Of a stretch of 40,847 nt of DNA, positions 21,789 to 32,001 are shown in pieces; within the stretch, counting starts at the first letter, position 1, and each line of letters opens with the position of its first letter. Both the position numbers and the translations under genes were made by a program. The stretch covers positions 1 to 40,847 of the forward strand of contig JBOIBL010000104.1 in assembly GCA_050739495.1 (NCBI GenBank). The letters are read 5' to 3'. The notes under the pieces are model-generated. The model was not told the origin of the DNA, made no database searches, and saw nothing but the letters and a program-made list of their open reading frames with translations. Origin of the DNA: DASSKW01 sp050739495. GTDB lineage: Bacteria; Pseudomonadota; Gammaproteobacteria; Natronospirales; REEB76.

Positions 21789-22423
21789 TGCGGCAGCAAC
21801 TTCTTTGCCTGTTTCATCACGGCTACGAACATCGCTTCGGTCAGACGCCGGGTCTGGGTGTTATAGCGGCTGCAATGATATGAATCCACCAATTTACGGC
21901 GTTTTTCCAGTGCATGGCTGGCGCCGTGCCTGAAAACAAATTCACGTTGTTTGAGTCCGGAGGCACGGATCACGGCTTCATGCGCTATGCGTCCGAGTGC
22001 GAGGATGACCGCACCCTCGGGCAGCGATTCGAGTTCGGCTTGCAGGAACTCGTTGCAGTTGAGCACTTCGGAACCGACCGGTTTGTTCGCCGGTGGCAGG
22101 CATTTCACTGCGTTGGTGATGCGGCAATCTATCAAGCGCAGACGGTCACGGACGGAACGAGATTCTGCAGCACTGGCAAAGCCGAGTTGATGCAGCGTCT
22201 TGTAAAGCAGGATGCCGGCGTGATCGCCGGTGAAGGGCCGGCCCGTGGCATTGGCGCCGTGCATGCCGGGTGCCAGGCCTACGATGAGCAAGCGCGCTTT
22301 TTTATCTCCAAACGGCGGTACCGGGCGAGCGTGATACTCCGGATATTCGCGGCGTATGCCGGTCAGGAACTTTGCCAGCCGCGGGCAACGCGTGCAGTTG
22401 AGATCAAAACAAGCTGTATTCAT
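21785..22423 (-). CDS. Family 5 uracil-DNA glycosylase (UDGb type)
   Basis: This enzyme removes uracil and other deaminated bases from DNA. The visible motifs are the N-terminal cysteine pair C-x2-CPRL (iron-sulfur ligands), GLAPGMHGANATGRPFTGDH (motif A of the UDGb clade, with Ala-Pro-Gly in place of the Gly-Glu-x-Pro of family 4), and the C-terminal YHCSRYNTQTRRL (motif B, usually HPS-x-NT). I use ATG 22423 (212 residues); a TTG at 22471 overlapping the upstream stop is the alternative. In motif B the usual His-Pro is His-Cys, which is worth noting. The gene overlaps uvrC, so the two repair genes are coupled. Confidence 0.88.
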   Translation of the reverse strand: MNTACFDLNCTRCPRLAKFLTGIRREYPEYHARPVPPFGDKKARLLIVGLAPGMHGANATGRPFTGDHAGILLYKTLHQLGFASAAESRSVRDRLRLIDCRITNAVKCLPPANKPVGSEVLNCNEFLQAELESLPEGAVILALGRIAHEAVIRASGLKQREFVFRHGASHALEKRRKLVDSYHCSRYNTQTRRLTEAMFVAVMKQAKKLLPQ

Positions 22424-22467
22424 GATGCCGAGTTTACCGGCACCCGCCTGAACAGACGAGAGGGATT

Positions 22468-23121
22468 TCAACTGGATGGGTTTTTTGTTTCTGCCAGCAC
22501 GTCGTAGCGCAACGCCAGACGCGTCAGCTCTACGTCGTTATTGACGTCGAGTTTTTCAAATAACCGCGAGCGGTAGGTGCTGACGGTCTTGGGGCTGAGG
22601 TGGAGCTGATCGGAGATGGTCTGCAGGGCCTGGCCGGTGATGACCATCAGCATCACCTGCATCTCGCGTTGTGAGAGCTTCTCGAACGGCGAGGCCTTGC
22701 CGCCGTCAAGCTTGGCTAGCGCCAATTGCTGGGCGATCGAAGCCGTGATGTAGCGTTCGCCCGCGTGAACCTTGCGTACTGCACTCACGACCTCATCCGC
22801 GGCACAATCCTTGGTCAGGTAACCATGGGCACCGGCTTCCAGCAATCGCAGCGGAAACGGTTCGCTGGCATGGACCGAGACGGCTATTACCTTTAAAGAC
22901 GGGTCATATGCATGCAGTTTGCGGGTCGCTTCCAGTCCGCCGATTCCCGGCATGTTGACGTCCATGAGGATTACGTCGGGCTTGAGTTCGCGCGCGAGCT
23001 TGACGGCTTCCTCGCCGGAAATCGCCTCCCCTGCGACACGCACGTCCGGCGTTTCCTCAAGTATCAGACGAATCCCTGTCCGAACAAGCTTGTGGTCATC
23101 CACCAGCAGGACACGGATCAT
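22468..23121 (-). CDS. uvrY: GacA/UvrY-type response regulator
   Basis: A 217-residue NarL/FixJ-family regulator. The receiver domain has acidic residues D8/D9, phospho-acceptor Asp54 (VILMDVNMPG) and Lys in GYLTKD; the C-terminal LuxR-type helix-turn-helix is LSQREMQVMLMVITGQALQT followed by ISDQLHLSPKTVSTYRSRLF. It matches GacA/UvrY, which with sensor GacS/BarA switches on CsrB-type small RNAs. The position upstream of uvrC is the classic gacA/uvrY one. The sensor gene is not in this window. Confidence 0.92.
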   Translation of the reverse strand: MIRVLLVDDHKLVRTGIRLILEETPDVRVAGEAISGEEAVKLARELKPDVILMDVNMPGIGGLEATRKLHAYDPSLKVIAVSVHASEPFPLRLLEAGAHGYLTKDCAADEVVSAVRKVHAGERYITASIAQQLALAKLDGGKASPFEKLSQREMQVMLMVITGQALQTISDQLHLSPKTVSTYRSRLFEKLDVNNDVELTRLALRYDVLAETKNPSS

Positions 23122-23202
23122 GCTTAACTACCCCTGAAAACAGTTATATAAACCCTCGTCAAGAGATTACGTCAAATTTCACGCCTTGCACAGAGGCGGC
23201 AC

Positions 23203-24534
<1,332 letters not shown>

Positions 24535-24641
24535 GCGGAGCTATCCTTGGAAGCCTGATATCGGGAACTCGGAACCGGGAATATCTGCACCGGACGCAGC
24601 TTACCGGCGCGAAATTCTATCACGGAGCATCAATGCCTCAG

Positions 24642-24672
24642 AAAAAACGCCGGCTCCGCCTGGAACCGGCGT
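24642..24672 (-). terminator. Rho-independent terminator after aceA
   Basis: Arms 24662-24672 and 24647-24657 pair over 11 bases with one wobble around a four-base loop and are followed on the minus strand by a run of six T (24647-24642). It closes the aceBA transcription unit and isolates icd. Confidence 0.9.
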
Positions 24673-24694
24673 CAGTTTGCCACCCCCGTGGATA

Positions 24695-26017
24695 TCAGGC
24701 GATTGCCTGTTCCGGTCTGGCAGCCTTGCCAGGCTTATTCAGAAACTGGGCTTCTTCGGTCGAACCGGTCAGTGCGGTAAGCGACGACGTCCCGCCGGCA
24801 ATCGCCTGGGCCACTGCGTCGAAATAGCCGGTACCCACTTCGCGTTGATGACGGGTGGCCGTGTAGCCCTGTTTTTCGGCGGCGAACTCCGCCTCCTGCA
24901 ATTCCACATACGCTTCCATCTGCCGGTCGCGATAACCGGTCGCCAGATTGAACATCGAATAGTTGAGGGCATGGAAACCAGCCAGGGTGATGAACTGGAA
25001 CTTGTAGCCCATCGCCGCCAACTCCCGCTGGAACTTGCGGATGGTGCCGTCATCGAGGTGCTTCTTCCAATTGAACGATGGCGAACAGTTATAGGCCAGC
25101 AGCTTGTCCGGATACCGTTGATGTATGGCGTCAGCGAATTCGCGTGCCTGATCGAGGTCAGGATGCGAGGTTTCGCACCAGATCAGGTCGGCGTACGGTG
25201 CGTAAGCGATTCCGCGCGAAATCGCTTGCGGTAATCCGGCGTTGACCCGGAAATAACCTTCCGCGGTACGTTCGCCGGTGCAGAACGGTTTGTCGTTCTC
25301 ATCGATGTCCGAAGTCAGCAGCGATGCGGCGTCGGCGTCGGTACGCGCCACGATGAGCGTCGGCACCCCCATGATGTCGGCTGCCAGTCGCGCGGCTACC
25401 AGTTTCTGAATGGCTTCCGAGGTCGGTACCAGCACCTTGCCGCCCATATGACCGCATTTCTTGGCGGCAGCGAGCTGATCTTCGAAGTGCACACCTGAGG
25501 CGCCCGCTTCGATCATCGCTTTCATCAGTTCGAATGCATTCAGCACGCCGCCGAAACCGGCTTCCGCGTCTGCAACGATCGGCAGGTATGGATCGAAATC
25601 TTCGTCCTTGTTTTCGGATTTCAGGATTTGATCCAGTCGCTGCAAAGAATTGTTGATACGCCGCACTAACGCCGGTACGGCATCCGCCGGATACAGCGAT
25701 TGATCCGGATACATCTGTCCCGCGGTATTGGCATCCGCTGCAACCTGCCAGCCGGAACAGTAGATCGCCTTGAGTCCGGCTTTGGCTTGCTGCATCGCCT
25801 GGTTGCCGGTGAGCGCGCCCAATGCATTCACGAACGATTCGGTATTCAATCCGCGCCAGAGCCTTTCCGCGCCGCGTCTTGCCAGCGTGTGCTCTACCTG
25901 CACGCTGCCACGCAACTGCACCATGTCCGCGGCATGGTAGGGACGTGACACACCTTTCCAGCGTGGCGATTCCTGCCACTCCTTTTCAAGCGCCTGTATC
26001 GATTGTTGATCGTTCAT
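24695..26017 (-). CDS. aceA: Isocitrate lyase
   Basis: AceA cleaves isocitrate to succinate and glyoxylate, the first step of the glyoxylate shunt. The 440-residue protein carries the catalytic signature KKCGHMGGKVLVPTSEA, the metal/substrate region IVADAEAGFGG, and the C-terminal NYSPSFNWKK-type loop (here NCSPSFNWKKHLDD). It is 21 bases downstream of malate synthase on the same strand, in an aceB-aceA operon ending at the terminator at 24642-24672. Confidence 0.97.
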   Translation of the reverse strand: MNDQQSIQALEKEWQESPRWKGVSRPYHAADMVQLRGSVQVEHTLARRGAERLWRGLNTESFVNALGALTGNQAMQQAKAGLKAIYCSGWQVAADANTAGQMYPDQSLYPADAVPALVRRINNSLQRLDQILKSENKDEDFDPYLPIVADAEAGFGGVLNAFELMKAMIEAGASGVHFEDQLAAAKKCGHMGGKVLVPTSEAIQKLVAARLAADIMGVPTLIVARTDADAASLLTSDIDENDKPFCTGERTAEGYFRVNAGLPQAISRGIAYAPYADLIWCETSHPDLDQAREFADAIHQRYPDKLLAYNCSPSFNWKKHLDDGTIRKFQRELAAMGYKFQFITLAGFHALNYSMFNLATGYRDRQMEAYVELQEAEFAAEKQGYTATRHQREVGTGYFDAVAQAIAGGTSSLTALTGSTEEAQFLNKPGKAARPEQAIA

Positions 26018-26038
26018 GACACACTCCTCTCATCCCGG

Positions 26039-27649
26039 TTAAAGCTGTTGGTAGGCATTCAGAGTCAGGAAATCAGCGAACGTCTCTGCTGTCGTCAGAG
26101 CTTGCAATAGCGCCGATGCAGACCTGACATGTTCACGCACGTCATCGTCAGCGCACTCAGCCAATAACTTTGTAGTTTCCGTTTCATGCAGTAATTCAAC
26201 CAGCGCACTGGTGAGTGTTCGGCCATCGTCCAACCGGACATCGCGCTGGTGCGTCCATTGCCAGAGTTGTGCGCGGGCGATCTCCGCCGTTGCAGCGTCT
26301 TCCATCAGATGATTGATGGGCACGCAACCGTTACCGGCCAGCCATGACGCGAGGTATTGGATCGAAACGCTGATGTTGTTGCGTACCCCGGTTTCGGTGA
26401 TCGTGCCTTCCGGTACGCGCAACAGATCGGCAGCCGCGACCTTCACGTCATCCCGCAATCTCGTCAGTTGATTGGGGCCTTGCAGCTGCTGATTGAATAT
26501 CTCCAGCGCGATCGGTACCAGACCGGGATGCGCGACCCAGGTACCGTCGTGACCGTCGCCCGCTTCACGCTCCTTGTCAGCCTGGATTTTGGCAATCGCA
26601 ACCGCATTTGCCTGCGTGTCACCCTTGATCGGAATCTGCGCCGCCATGCCCCCCATCGCGAAGGCGCCGCGCCGATGACAGGTCTGGATCAGCAGTTGCG
26701 AATAGGAACGCAGGAAATGAGTGGTCATGCCGACCTGGTTGCGTTCCGGCAGTACGTATTCACGATGCGCATGGAGCTTCTTGATGAAGCTGAAGATGTA
26801 GTCCCAGCGACCGCAGTTGAGCCCGACAATGTGTTCGCGCAATGCGAACAGTATCTCGTCCATCTCGAATGCGGCCGGCAGGGTCTCGATCAGCACCGTC
26901 ACTTTCACGGTGCCCGGTTTGAGTTGCAGAACGTGCTCCGCATGAACGATGACGTCATGCCAGAGCAGTGCTTCCTCGTAGCTTTCCAGTTTTGGCAGAT
27001 AGAAATATGGGCCGCTGCCGCGTTTCAGCGATTCATGGGCGTTGTGAAAAAGGTACAGACCGAAATCGAAAAGCGCTGCCGGAATTTCCCGGCCAGCGAA
27101 ACGCACATGTTTTTCCGGCAAGTGCCAGCCACGCGGTCGCACGATCAACACGGCGGTTTTGTCGTTGAGACGGTACGCTTTGCCTTCAGGACTGGTGTAA
27201 TCGATCTCGCGGCGCACGGCATCGTGCAGGTTGCACTGGCCTTCGATGACGTTTCCCCAGGTCGGCGCCAGCGAATCCTCGAAGTCCGCCATGAATGCCC
27301 TGGCACCGGAGTTGAGCGCATTGATGATCATCTTGCGTTCCACCGGCCCGGTGATTTCCACCCGGCGGTCGAGCAGATCTCCCGGAATTGATCCGATCTG
27401 CCACTCGGATTCACGGATATGACGGGTGTCTGCGCGAAAATCAGGCAGGTTTCCCAGGTCGAATTCGCGCTGCCGGCGGATGCGGGCAGCCAGCAAACCC
27501 TCGACCCGGTCGCTGAACCGGGATACGAGATCAGCGAGGAAGCGTTGTGCCCGGGAATCCAGCATCCCCATCTGATTCGCTGCGGCGGGGCCGAGCAACT
27601 CGAGTTCGGTATCGCGGACTGGCGTGGCGGGTTTGGTGACTGCCGGCAT
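26039..27649 (-). CDS. aceB: Malate synthase A
   Basis: AceB condenses glyoxylate and acetyl-CoA to malate. I start at ATG 27649 (MPAVTKPATP), with AGGAG nearby, giving 536 residues as expected for malate synthase A. Recognisable elements are RPRGWHLPEKH, the Asp/Arg catalytic region (ALNSGARAFMADFEDSLAPTW), TVLIETLPAAFEMDEILFAL and GLNCGRWDYIFS. A LysR-type gene is divergently arranged upstream. Confidence 0.96.
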   Translation of the reverse strand: MPAVTKPATPVRDTELELLGPAAANQMGMLDSRAQRFLADLVSRFSDRVEGLLAARIRRQREFDLGNLPDFRADTRHIRESEWQIGSIPGDLLDRRVEITGPVERKMIINALNSGARAFMADFEDSLAPTWGNVIEGQCNLHDAVRREIDYTSPEGKAYRLNDKTAVLIVRPRGWHLPEKHVRFAGREIPAALFDFGLYLFHNAHESLKRGSGPYFYLPKLESYEEALLWHDVIVHAEHVLQLKPGTVKVTVLIETLPAAFEMDEILFALREHIVGLNCGRWDYIFSFIKKLHAHREYVLPERNQVGMTTHFLRSYSQLLIQTCHRRGAFAMGGMAAQIPIKGDTQANAVAIAKIQADKEREAGDGHDGTWVAHPGLVPIALEIFNQQLQGPNQLTRLRDDVKVAAADLLRVPEGTITETGVRNNISVSIQYLASWLAGNGCVPINHLMEDAATAEIARAQLWQWTHQRDVRLDDGRTLTSALVELLHETETTKLLAECADDDVREHVRSASALLQALTTAETFADFLTLNAYQQL

Positions 27650-27729
27650 AATGTGTAACTCCTGTAGGCACTGAATATCGGGTCTGGACGGAGCCTGCGC
27701 CCGGGCTTGCATCTTGAGAAGCCAATTGC

Positions 27730-27748
27730 TTCAATCTCATTCATTGAA
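27730..27748. promoter_or_regulatory. Candidate LysR operator between aceB and the divergent regulator
   Basis: A perfect inverted repeat, TTCAAT-N7-ATTGAA, fits the T-N11-A-type palindromes bound by LysR-family proteins. It lies in the 114-base spacer between the divergent starts, 16 bases before the regulator's ATG. Outer bases ATTGC and GCAAT extend the symmetry with an offset. Prediction only. Confidence 0.5.
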
Positions 27749-27763
27749 ATTTGCAATAATCGA

Positions 27764-28687
27764 ATGCCACGTCCGACTCGCTATTACCGCCAGAACCGCC
27801 TCGCCCAGTTGAGGGCGTTCTGTCATGCGGTAAAAGAAGGCGGAATTTCCAAGGCAGCCGAGAAGCTCGATTTGGCTCAGCCGACGATATCACTGCAGAT
27901 CCAGGCCCTGGAACAGGAACTGGGGGAAGTTTTGCTGGAGCGGCGCGGCCCAAGGATCCAGCCGACCCCGGCCGGGCTCGCACTCTACGAACTGGCCGTC
28001 CCGCTGGTAGCAGGGATGGACACCCTGCCCCAGGCCTTGGCAGACAAGTTCGGCAACCTCGATAGTGGCGAGATCAACATCGCGACCGGCGAATCGACTC
28101 TCCTTTATCTATTGCCAGCGTATGTTCGGGATTTCGCGGACCGCTACCCCCGCATCCACCTGCGCCTGCATAACGTAACCGGGCGCAACGGGCTGGCCAT
28201 GCTGCGTGCCGATGAAGTGGATTTCGCGGTCGGTTCCATGTTCGAGGTCCCCGACGACATGGTGTACAAGGCCCTGTTCACGTTCGATACCATGCTGATC
28301 ACCGCCATGGATCACCCACTGGTGGAATTACCGCAGGTGACACTTGAAGATATCGCCGAATACGGTTTGATCCTGCCTCCGCAGAATCTCAGTACCTGGC
28401 GGCGTGTCGATCAGGTATTTCGCGCCCACAAGTTGAAATTCAACGTGCGGCTCGAAGTCGGCGGCTGGGAAGTCATCAAACGCTACGTGGAGGAAGGCCT
28501 GGGAATCTCGATCGTCTCCAGCATCAGTCTGCGGCAGAGTTATCGGTTGCGCGCCATTTCATTGAAGGAGTATTTTCCGAAACGCACATACGGCGTTGTT
28601 TACCGGCGCGGTAAATTTCTGACACCACAGGCTCGCCGCTTCATCGAACTCATGGACAAACGTTTCTTCAGCGATGACGGGGCCTGA
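27764..28687 (+). CDS. LysR-family transcriptional regulator
   Basis: A 307-residue regulator starting at ATG 27764 (MPRPTRYYRQ). The N-terminal winged helix-turn-helix is GGISKAAEKLDLAQPTISLQ, followed by the linker helix and a two-lobe effector domain (IATGESTLLYLLPAYVRDF ... EEGLGISIVSS). The ATG is chosen to leave room for the operator; no clear ribosome site is visible. Being divergent from aceBA, it is the likely regulator of the glyoxylate shunt, perhaps responding to a C2 or TCA intermediate; the effector is unknown. Confidence 0.9.
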   Translation: MPRPTRYYRQNRLAQLRAFCHAVKEGGISKAAEKLDLAQPTISLQIQALEQELGEVLLERRGPRIQPTPAGLALYELAVPLVAGMDTLPQALADKFGNLDSGEINIATGESTLLYLLPAYVRDFADRYPRIHLRLHNVTGRNGLAMLRADEVDFAVGSMFEVPDDMVYKALFTFDTMLITAMDHPLVELPQVTLEDIAEYGLILPPQNLSTWRRVDQVFRAHKLKFNVRLEVGGWEVIKRYVEEGLGISIVSSISLRQSYRLRAISLKEYFPKRTYGVVYRRGKFLTPQARRFIELMDKRFFSDDGA

Positions 28688-28704
28688 TCCATGCCGGTGA
28701 AACC

Positions 28705-29241
28705 ATGTTGATCCTGTTCAATAAACCCTATGGCGTGATTTGTCAGTTCAGTAGCGATGGCAACCGGCCGACCCTGGCGGATTTCATCAAGATAAAGGAT
28801 ATCTATCCGGCCGGACGTCTGGATACGGACAGCGAAGGCCTCCTGATCCTGACCGATGACGGGCGTTTGCAAAGCCGCATCAGTCACCCGCGGCACAAGT
28901 TGCCAAAGACCTATCTGGCTCAGGTGGAACGCATCCCTGCCGAAACCGACCTCGAACGACTGCGCGAAGGAATTGTGTTGAATGATGGCCGTACCCTGCA
29001 GGCCGAAGCGAAGCTGATTGTCGAACCGGAAAATCTCTGGCGACGCGATCCACCGATCCGGTTCCGTAAAGCAATCCCGACCGGCTGGATCGAACTCACG
29101 CTGCGTGAAGGGCGCAATCGCCAGGTACGGCGCATGACAGCTGCGATCGGTTACCCGACACTGAGATTGATCCGATGGCAGATCGGAGATTGGACACTCG
29201 CAGGACTGGAACCGGGAACCTGGCGGGAAATCTACAACTAG
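28705..29241 (+). CDS. rluE: 23S rRNA pseudouridine synthase of the RluE type
   Basis: A 178-residue RsuA-family pseudouridine synthase. Catalytic Asp is in GRLDTDSEGLLILTDDG, and the C-terminal motif REGRNRQVRRM is present. The N-terminal S4 domain is missing, as in RluE, which modifies U2457 of 23S rRNA in E. coli. It starts MLILFNKPYGVICQF, typical of RluE. Lies 17 bases after the LysR gene. Confidence 0.9.
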   Translation: MLILFNKPYGVICQFSSDGNRPTLADFIKIKDIYPAGRLDTDSEGLLILTDDGRLQSRISHPRHKLPKTYLAQVERIPAETDLERLREGIVLNDGRTLQAEAKLIVEPENLWRRDPPIRFRKAIPTGWIELTLREGRNRQVRRMTAAIGYPTLRLIRWQIGDWTLAGLEPGTWREIYN

Positions 29242-29262
29242 CTTACGTCGCTAGAGTTACGT

Positions 29263-30618
29263 TTAGCCTTTCTTCGCTTTCCTCGCCACGATCCGCATCG
29301 CCATCTCAAGCGCCTGTTCGTAATTCAGACGTGGATCGACTTGCGATTTATAGGCACGTTCCAGGTCTGTGTCGGTGAGGCCGCGTGCACCACCGGTGCA
29401 TTCGGTCACATCGTCGCCTGTCAGTTCGAAATGTACACCGCCGAGAATGCTGCCGAGCCGTTCGTGCAATGCAAAAGCGGCTTCTAGTTCCTCGAGAATA
29501 TTTTCGAAACGCCGGGTCTTGATGCCGCTGGCAGTCGTCTCGGTATTGCCGTGCATGGGATCGCAGATCCATAACACCTGTTTACCGGCTTTGCGGATGG
29601 CTTCAACCAATGGTGGAAGCTTTTCGTTGATGTGACCGGCACCGAAACGATGGATGAGCGTGAGGCGGCCCAGTTCATTTTCCGGGTTCAGGATTTCGCA
29701 GAGTTCAATAAGCTGTTCTACTCCCAGGCTGCCGCCGACCTTGACGGCGACCGGGTTGGCGATGCCGCGGAAATATTCGACGTGAGCGCCTTTTAATTCG
29801 GCGGTGCGCATTCCGATCCAGGGATAGTGCGTCGACAGGTTGTACCAACGACCGGCTTCGGCAATATATTGAGTCTGGGCCTGCTCATATAAAAGATGCA
29901 GACCTTCATGACTGGTAAAGAAATCGATGCGGCCGCTCTCGCTGAGCGTCTGTCCCGAGATCGTCTCCATGAATGTGAGCGAATCCACGATGGATTGCAC
30001 GATGCGCCGGTATTCCGCTTCCAGCGGCGAGTTACGCACGAAATCCAGATCCCAGTACTCCGGGTGATGCAGGTCAGCAAAACCGCCATCGACCATGGCG
30101 CGCACATAGTTGAGCGTGAGCGCAGCGTGCTCGTAACCGCGCAGCATCAATTCCGGATTAGGCGTACGTTCGGCGGCACTGAAGCCGGTGCGGTTGATGA
30201 GATCGCCGCGATAACTCGGCAAGGTAATGCCGTTGCGGGTTTCCATCTCCGTCGAACGCGGTTTGGCGTATTGTCCGGCGATGCGTCCCACGCGGATCAC
30301 GCGTTTCTTGAGTCCGTGCACCAGGACCAGACTCATCTGCAGCAGGATCTTCAACTTGTTGGCGATAGGATCGGCGGTGCAATCGTCAAAATTCTCGGCA
30401 CAATCGCCGCCCTGCAACAGGAAACGTTCGCCGCGGCCGGCTTCTGCCAGCTGCCGACGCAGTTTATCCACTTCACCCCAGGTAACCAGCGGCGGCAAAC
30501 GGCGGATTTCAGTCAGAACGTGCTCGACTGCAGCGCCATCGGCGTAGAGCGGTTGTTGCCCGGCGATGCGCGATTGCCAGCTGTCGGGAGCCCAGTCGTG
30601 TCTGAGTTGGTCATCCAT
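29263..30618 (-). CDS. Class II 3-deoxy-7-phosphoheptulonate (DAHP) synthase
   Basis: First enzyme of the shikimate pathway, joining phosphoenolpyruvate and erythrose 4-phosphate. The class II (plant-like) form is recognised by DWAPDSWQSRIAGQQPLYAD at the start, RFLLQGGDCAENF, KPRSTEMETRNG, SHEGLHLLYE and CDPMHGNTE. I use ATG 30618 (451 residues, the usual length) rather than an upstream TTG. It converges with rluE, and no regulatory domain is attached. Confidence 0.94.
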   Translation of the reverse strand: MDDQLRHDWAPDSWQSRIAGQQPLYADGAAVEHVLTEIRRLPPLVTWGEVDKLRRQLAEAGRGERFLLQGGDCAENFDDCTADPIANKLKILLQMSLVLVHGLKKRVIRVGRIAGQYAKPRSTEMETRNGITLPSYRGDLINRTGFSAAERTPNPELMLRGYEHAALTLNYVRAMVDGGFADLHHPEYWDLDFVRNSPLEAEYRRIVQSIVDSLTFMETISGQTLSESGRIDFFTSHEGLHLLYEQAQTQYIAEAGRWYNLSTHYPWIGMRTAELKGAHVEYFRGIANPVAVKVGGSLGVEQLIELCEILNPENELGRLTLIHRFGAGHINEKLPPLVEAIRKAGKQVLWICDPMHGNTETTASGIKTRRFENILEELEAAFALHERLGSILGGVHFELTGDDVTECTGGARGLTDTDLERAYKSQVDPRLNYEQALEMAMRIVARKAKKG

Positions 30619-30816
30619 AAGTGCGTGTAATGCTACACGGGCCAAACGGCGCGGGAAAGCATGAGGTGCGATGCGGTGGGGGTTTGTGGCAAAATGGTCG
30701 TTTTTCAGGGCCGCATGCCCTGCTCTTCAGGGGTAAAACGGCGCGCATCCCGCGTCCCGCACCATTTCGAATTCAGGCCGGCTTCGGGGCCCGCTTGAGA
30801 CTGACAGGAGTTTTCT

Positions 30817-31974
30817 ATGCATCGCGTTCTCGTACTCGGAGCCGGCAAGATCGGTTCCCTGCTCTCCGGTTTGCTCGCCGCTTCGGGTGACTATCAGGTC
30901 GATCTGGGCGACGTGAATGGGCATGCCGCACAAGCTGCGGCCGCCGGTCACAAGCTCGCCAACATCAAGGCACATCAGGTGGATGCCGGTAACAAGGACG
31001 CGTTGGAAAAACACCTTAAAGCCCATCCGGCCGATGCGGTGATTTCCAGTCTGCCGTATTTCTGCAACCCGCCGGTGGCCGAAGTCGCACGCAAACTCAA
31101 CCTGCATTACTTCGATCTGACCGAGGACGTCGAAGTCACGCGTGCAGTGACGAGGATCAGCCAGGGCGCCAGCACCGTGTTCGCGCCGCAGTGTGGACTC
31201 GCGCCGGGTTTCATCAGCATTGCCGGTAACGAGTTGATGTCGCATTTCGACGAAGTGCACGATGCCAAGTTGCGCGTCGGTGCCCTGCCCCAGAATCCGG
31301 GCAACATGACCAAGTACTCGCTGACCTGGTCGTCCGACGGTGTGATCAATGAATATGGCAACCTTTGCTATGGCGTGGCCGACAGCAAACCCGCGGTGCT
31401 GATGCCGCTGGAAGGTCTGGAGACCATCCAGCTCGAAGGCCGCCTGTACGAAGCTTTCAATACCTCCGGCGGACTCGGTTCCCTGGCGGAGACCTATGCC
31501 GGCAAGATTCGCAATCTGACTTACAAGACCATGCGCTATCCGGGGCACTGCGAGATCATGCGCGTCCTGATGAACGACCTGCGTCTCAATGAACATCGTG
31601 ATGAGATGAAGACCATCATGGAGCGTGCAGTACCGCGTACCGTGCAGGACGTGGTGCTGGTGTATGTGTCCGTCACCGGCATGCAGCACGGCAAGTTCAT
31701 GGAAGAGAACTACGTGAATGCGATCTTCCCGCAGGAGATCGCCGGCAAGCTGTGGTCCGCCATCCAGGTAACGACCAGTGCTGGCGTGTGCGCGGTGGTG
31801 GATCTGGTGCTGAAGAAACCGGACGCCTACAAGGGTCTTGTGAAACAGGAGCAGTTCAAGCTCGCTGACGTACTCGCAAATCGTTTCGGCAAAGCCTATG
31901 CACAGGCAGAAACAGCGGAACTGTCGGCGCGGCTGGTGCGCACCGGCGAAGCTGCCAGGCAATTCGTGGCCTGA
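30817..31974 (+). CDS. Saccharopine dehydrogenase family protein (Lys9-like)
   Basis: The 385-residue protein has the N-terminal dinucleotide fold (MHRVLVLGAGKIGSLLSGLL) and the conserved LAPGFISIAGNEL and YPGHCEIMRVL regions of glutamate-forming saccharopine dehydrogenases. AGGAG precedes the ATG. It lies 27 bases before an ALDH7-type gene, so the two probably convert saccharopine to aminoadipate semialdehyde and then to aminoadipate in lysine breakdown. No lysine-ketoglutarate reductase is in the window, so the precise substrate is not proven. Confidence 0.88.
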   Translation: MHRVLVLGAGKIGSLLSGLLAASGDYQVDLGDVNGHAAQAAAAGHKLANIKAHQVDAGNKDALEKHLKAHPADAVISSLPYFCNPPVAEVARKLNLHYFDLTEDVEVTRAVTRISQGASTVFAPQCGLAPGFISIAGNELMSHFDEVHDAKLRVGALPQNPGNMTKYSLTWSSDGVINEYGNLCYGVADSKPAVLMPLEGLETIQLEGRLYEAFNTSGGLGSLAETYAGKIRNLTYKTMRYPGHCEIMRVLMNDLRLNEHRDEMKTIMERAVPRTVQDVVLVYVSVTGMQHGKFMEENYVNAIFPQEIAGKLWSAIQVTTSAGVCAVVDLVLKKPDAYKGLVKQEQFKLADVLANRFGKAYAQAETAELSARLVRTGEAARQFVA

Positions 31975-32001
31975 ATCAATCTTATTTTCGGGAGCAGAGT
32001 A

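Noticed and set aside
26357..27391. A 344-codon plus-strand frame opposite malate synthase
   Set aside because: Antisense to a well-conserved enzyme; composition is that of a shadow frame and no family is recognisable.
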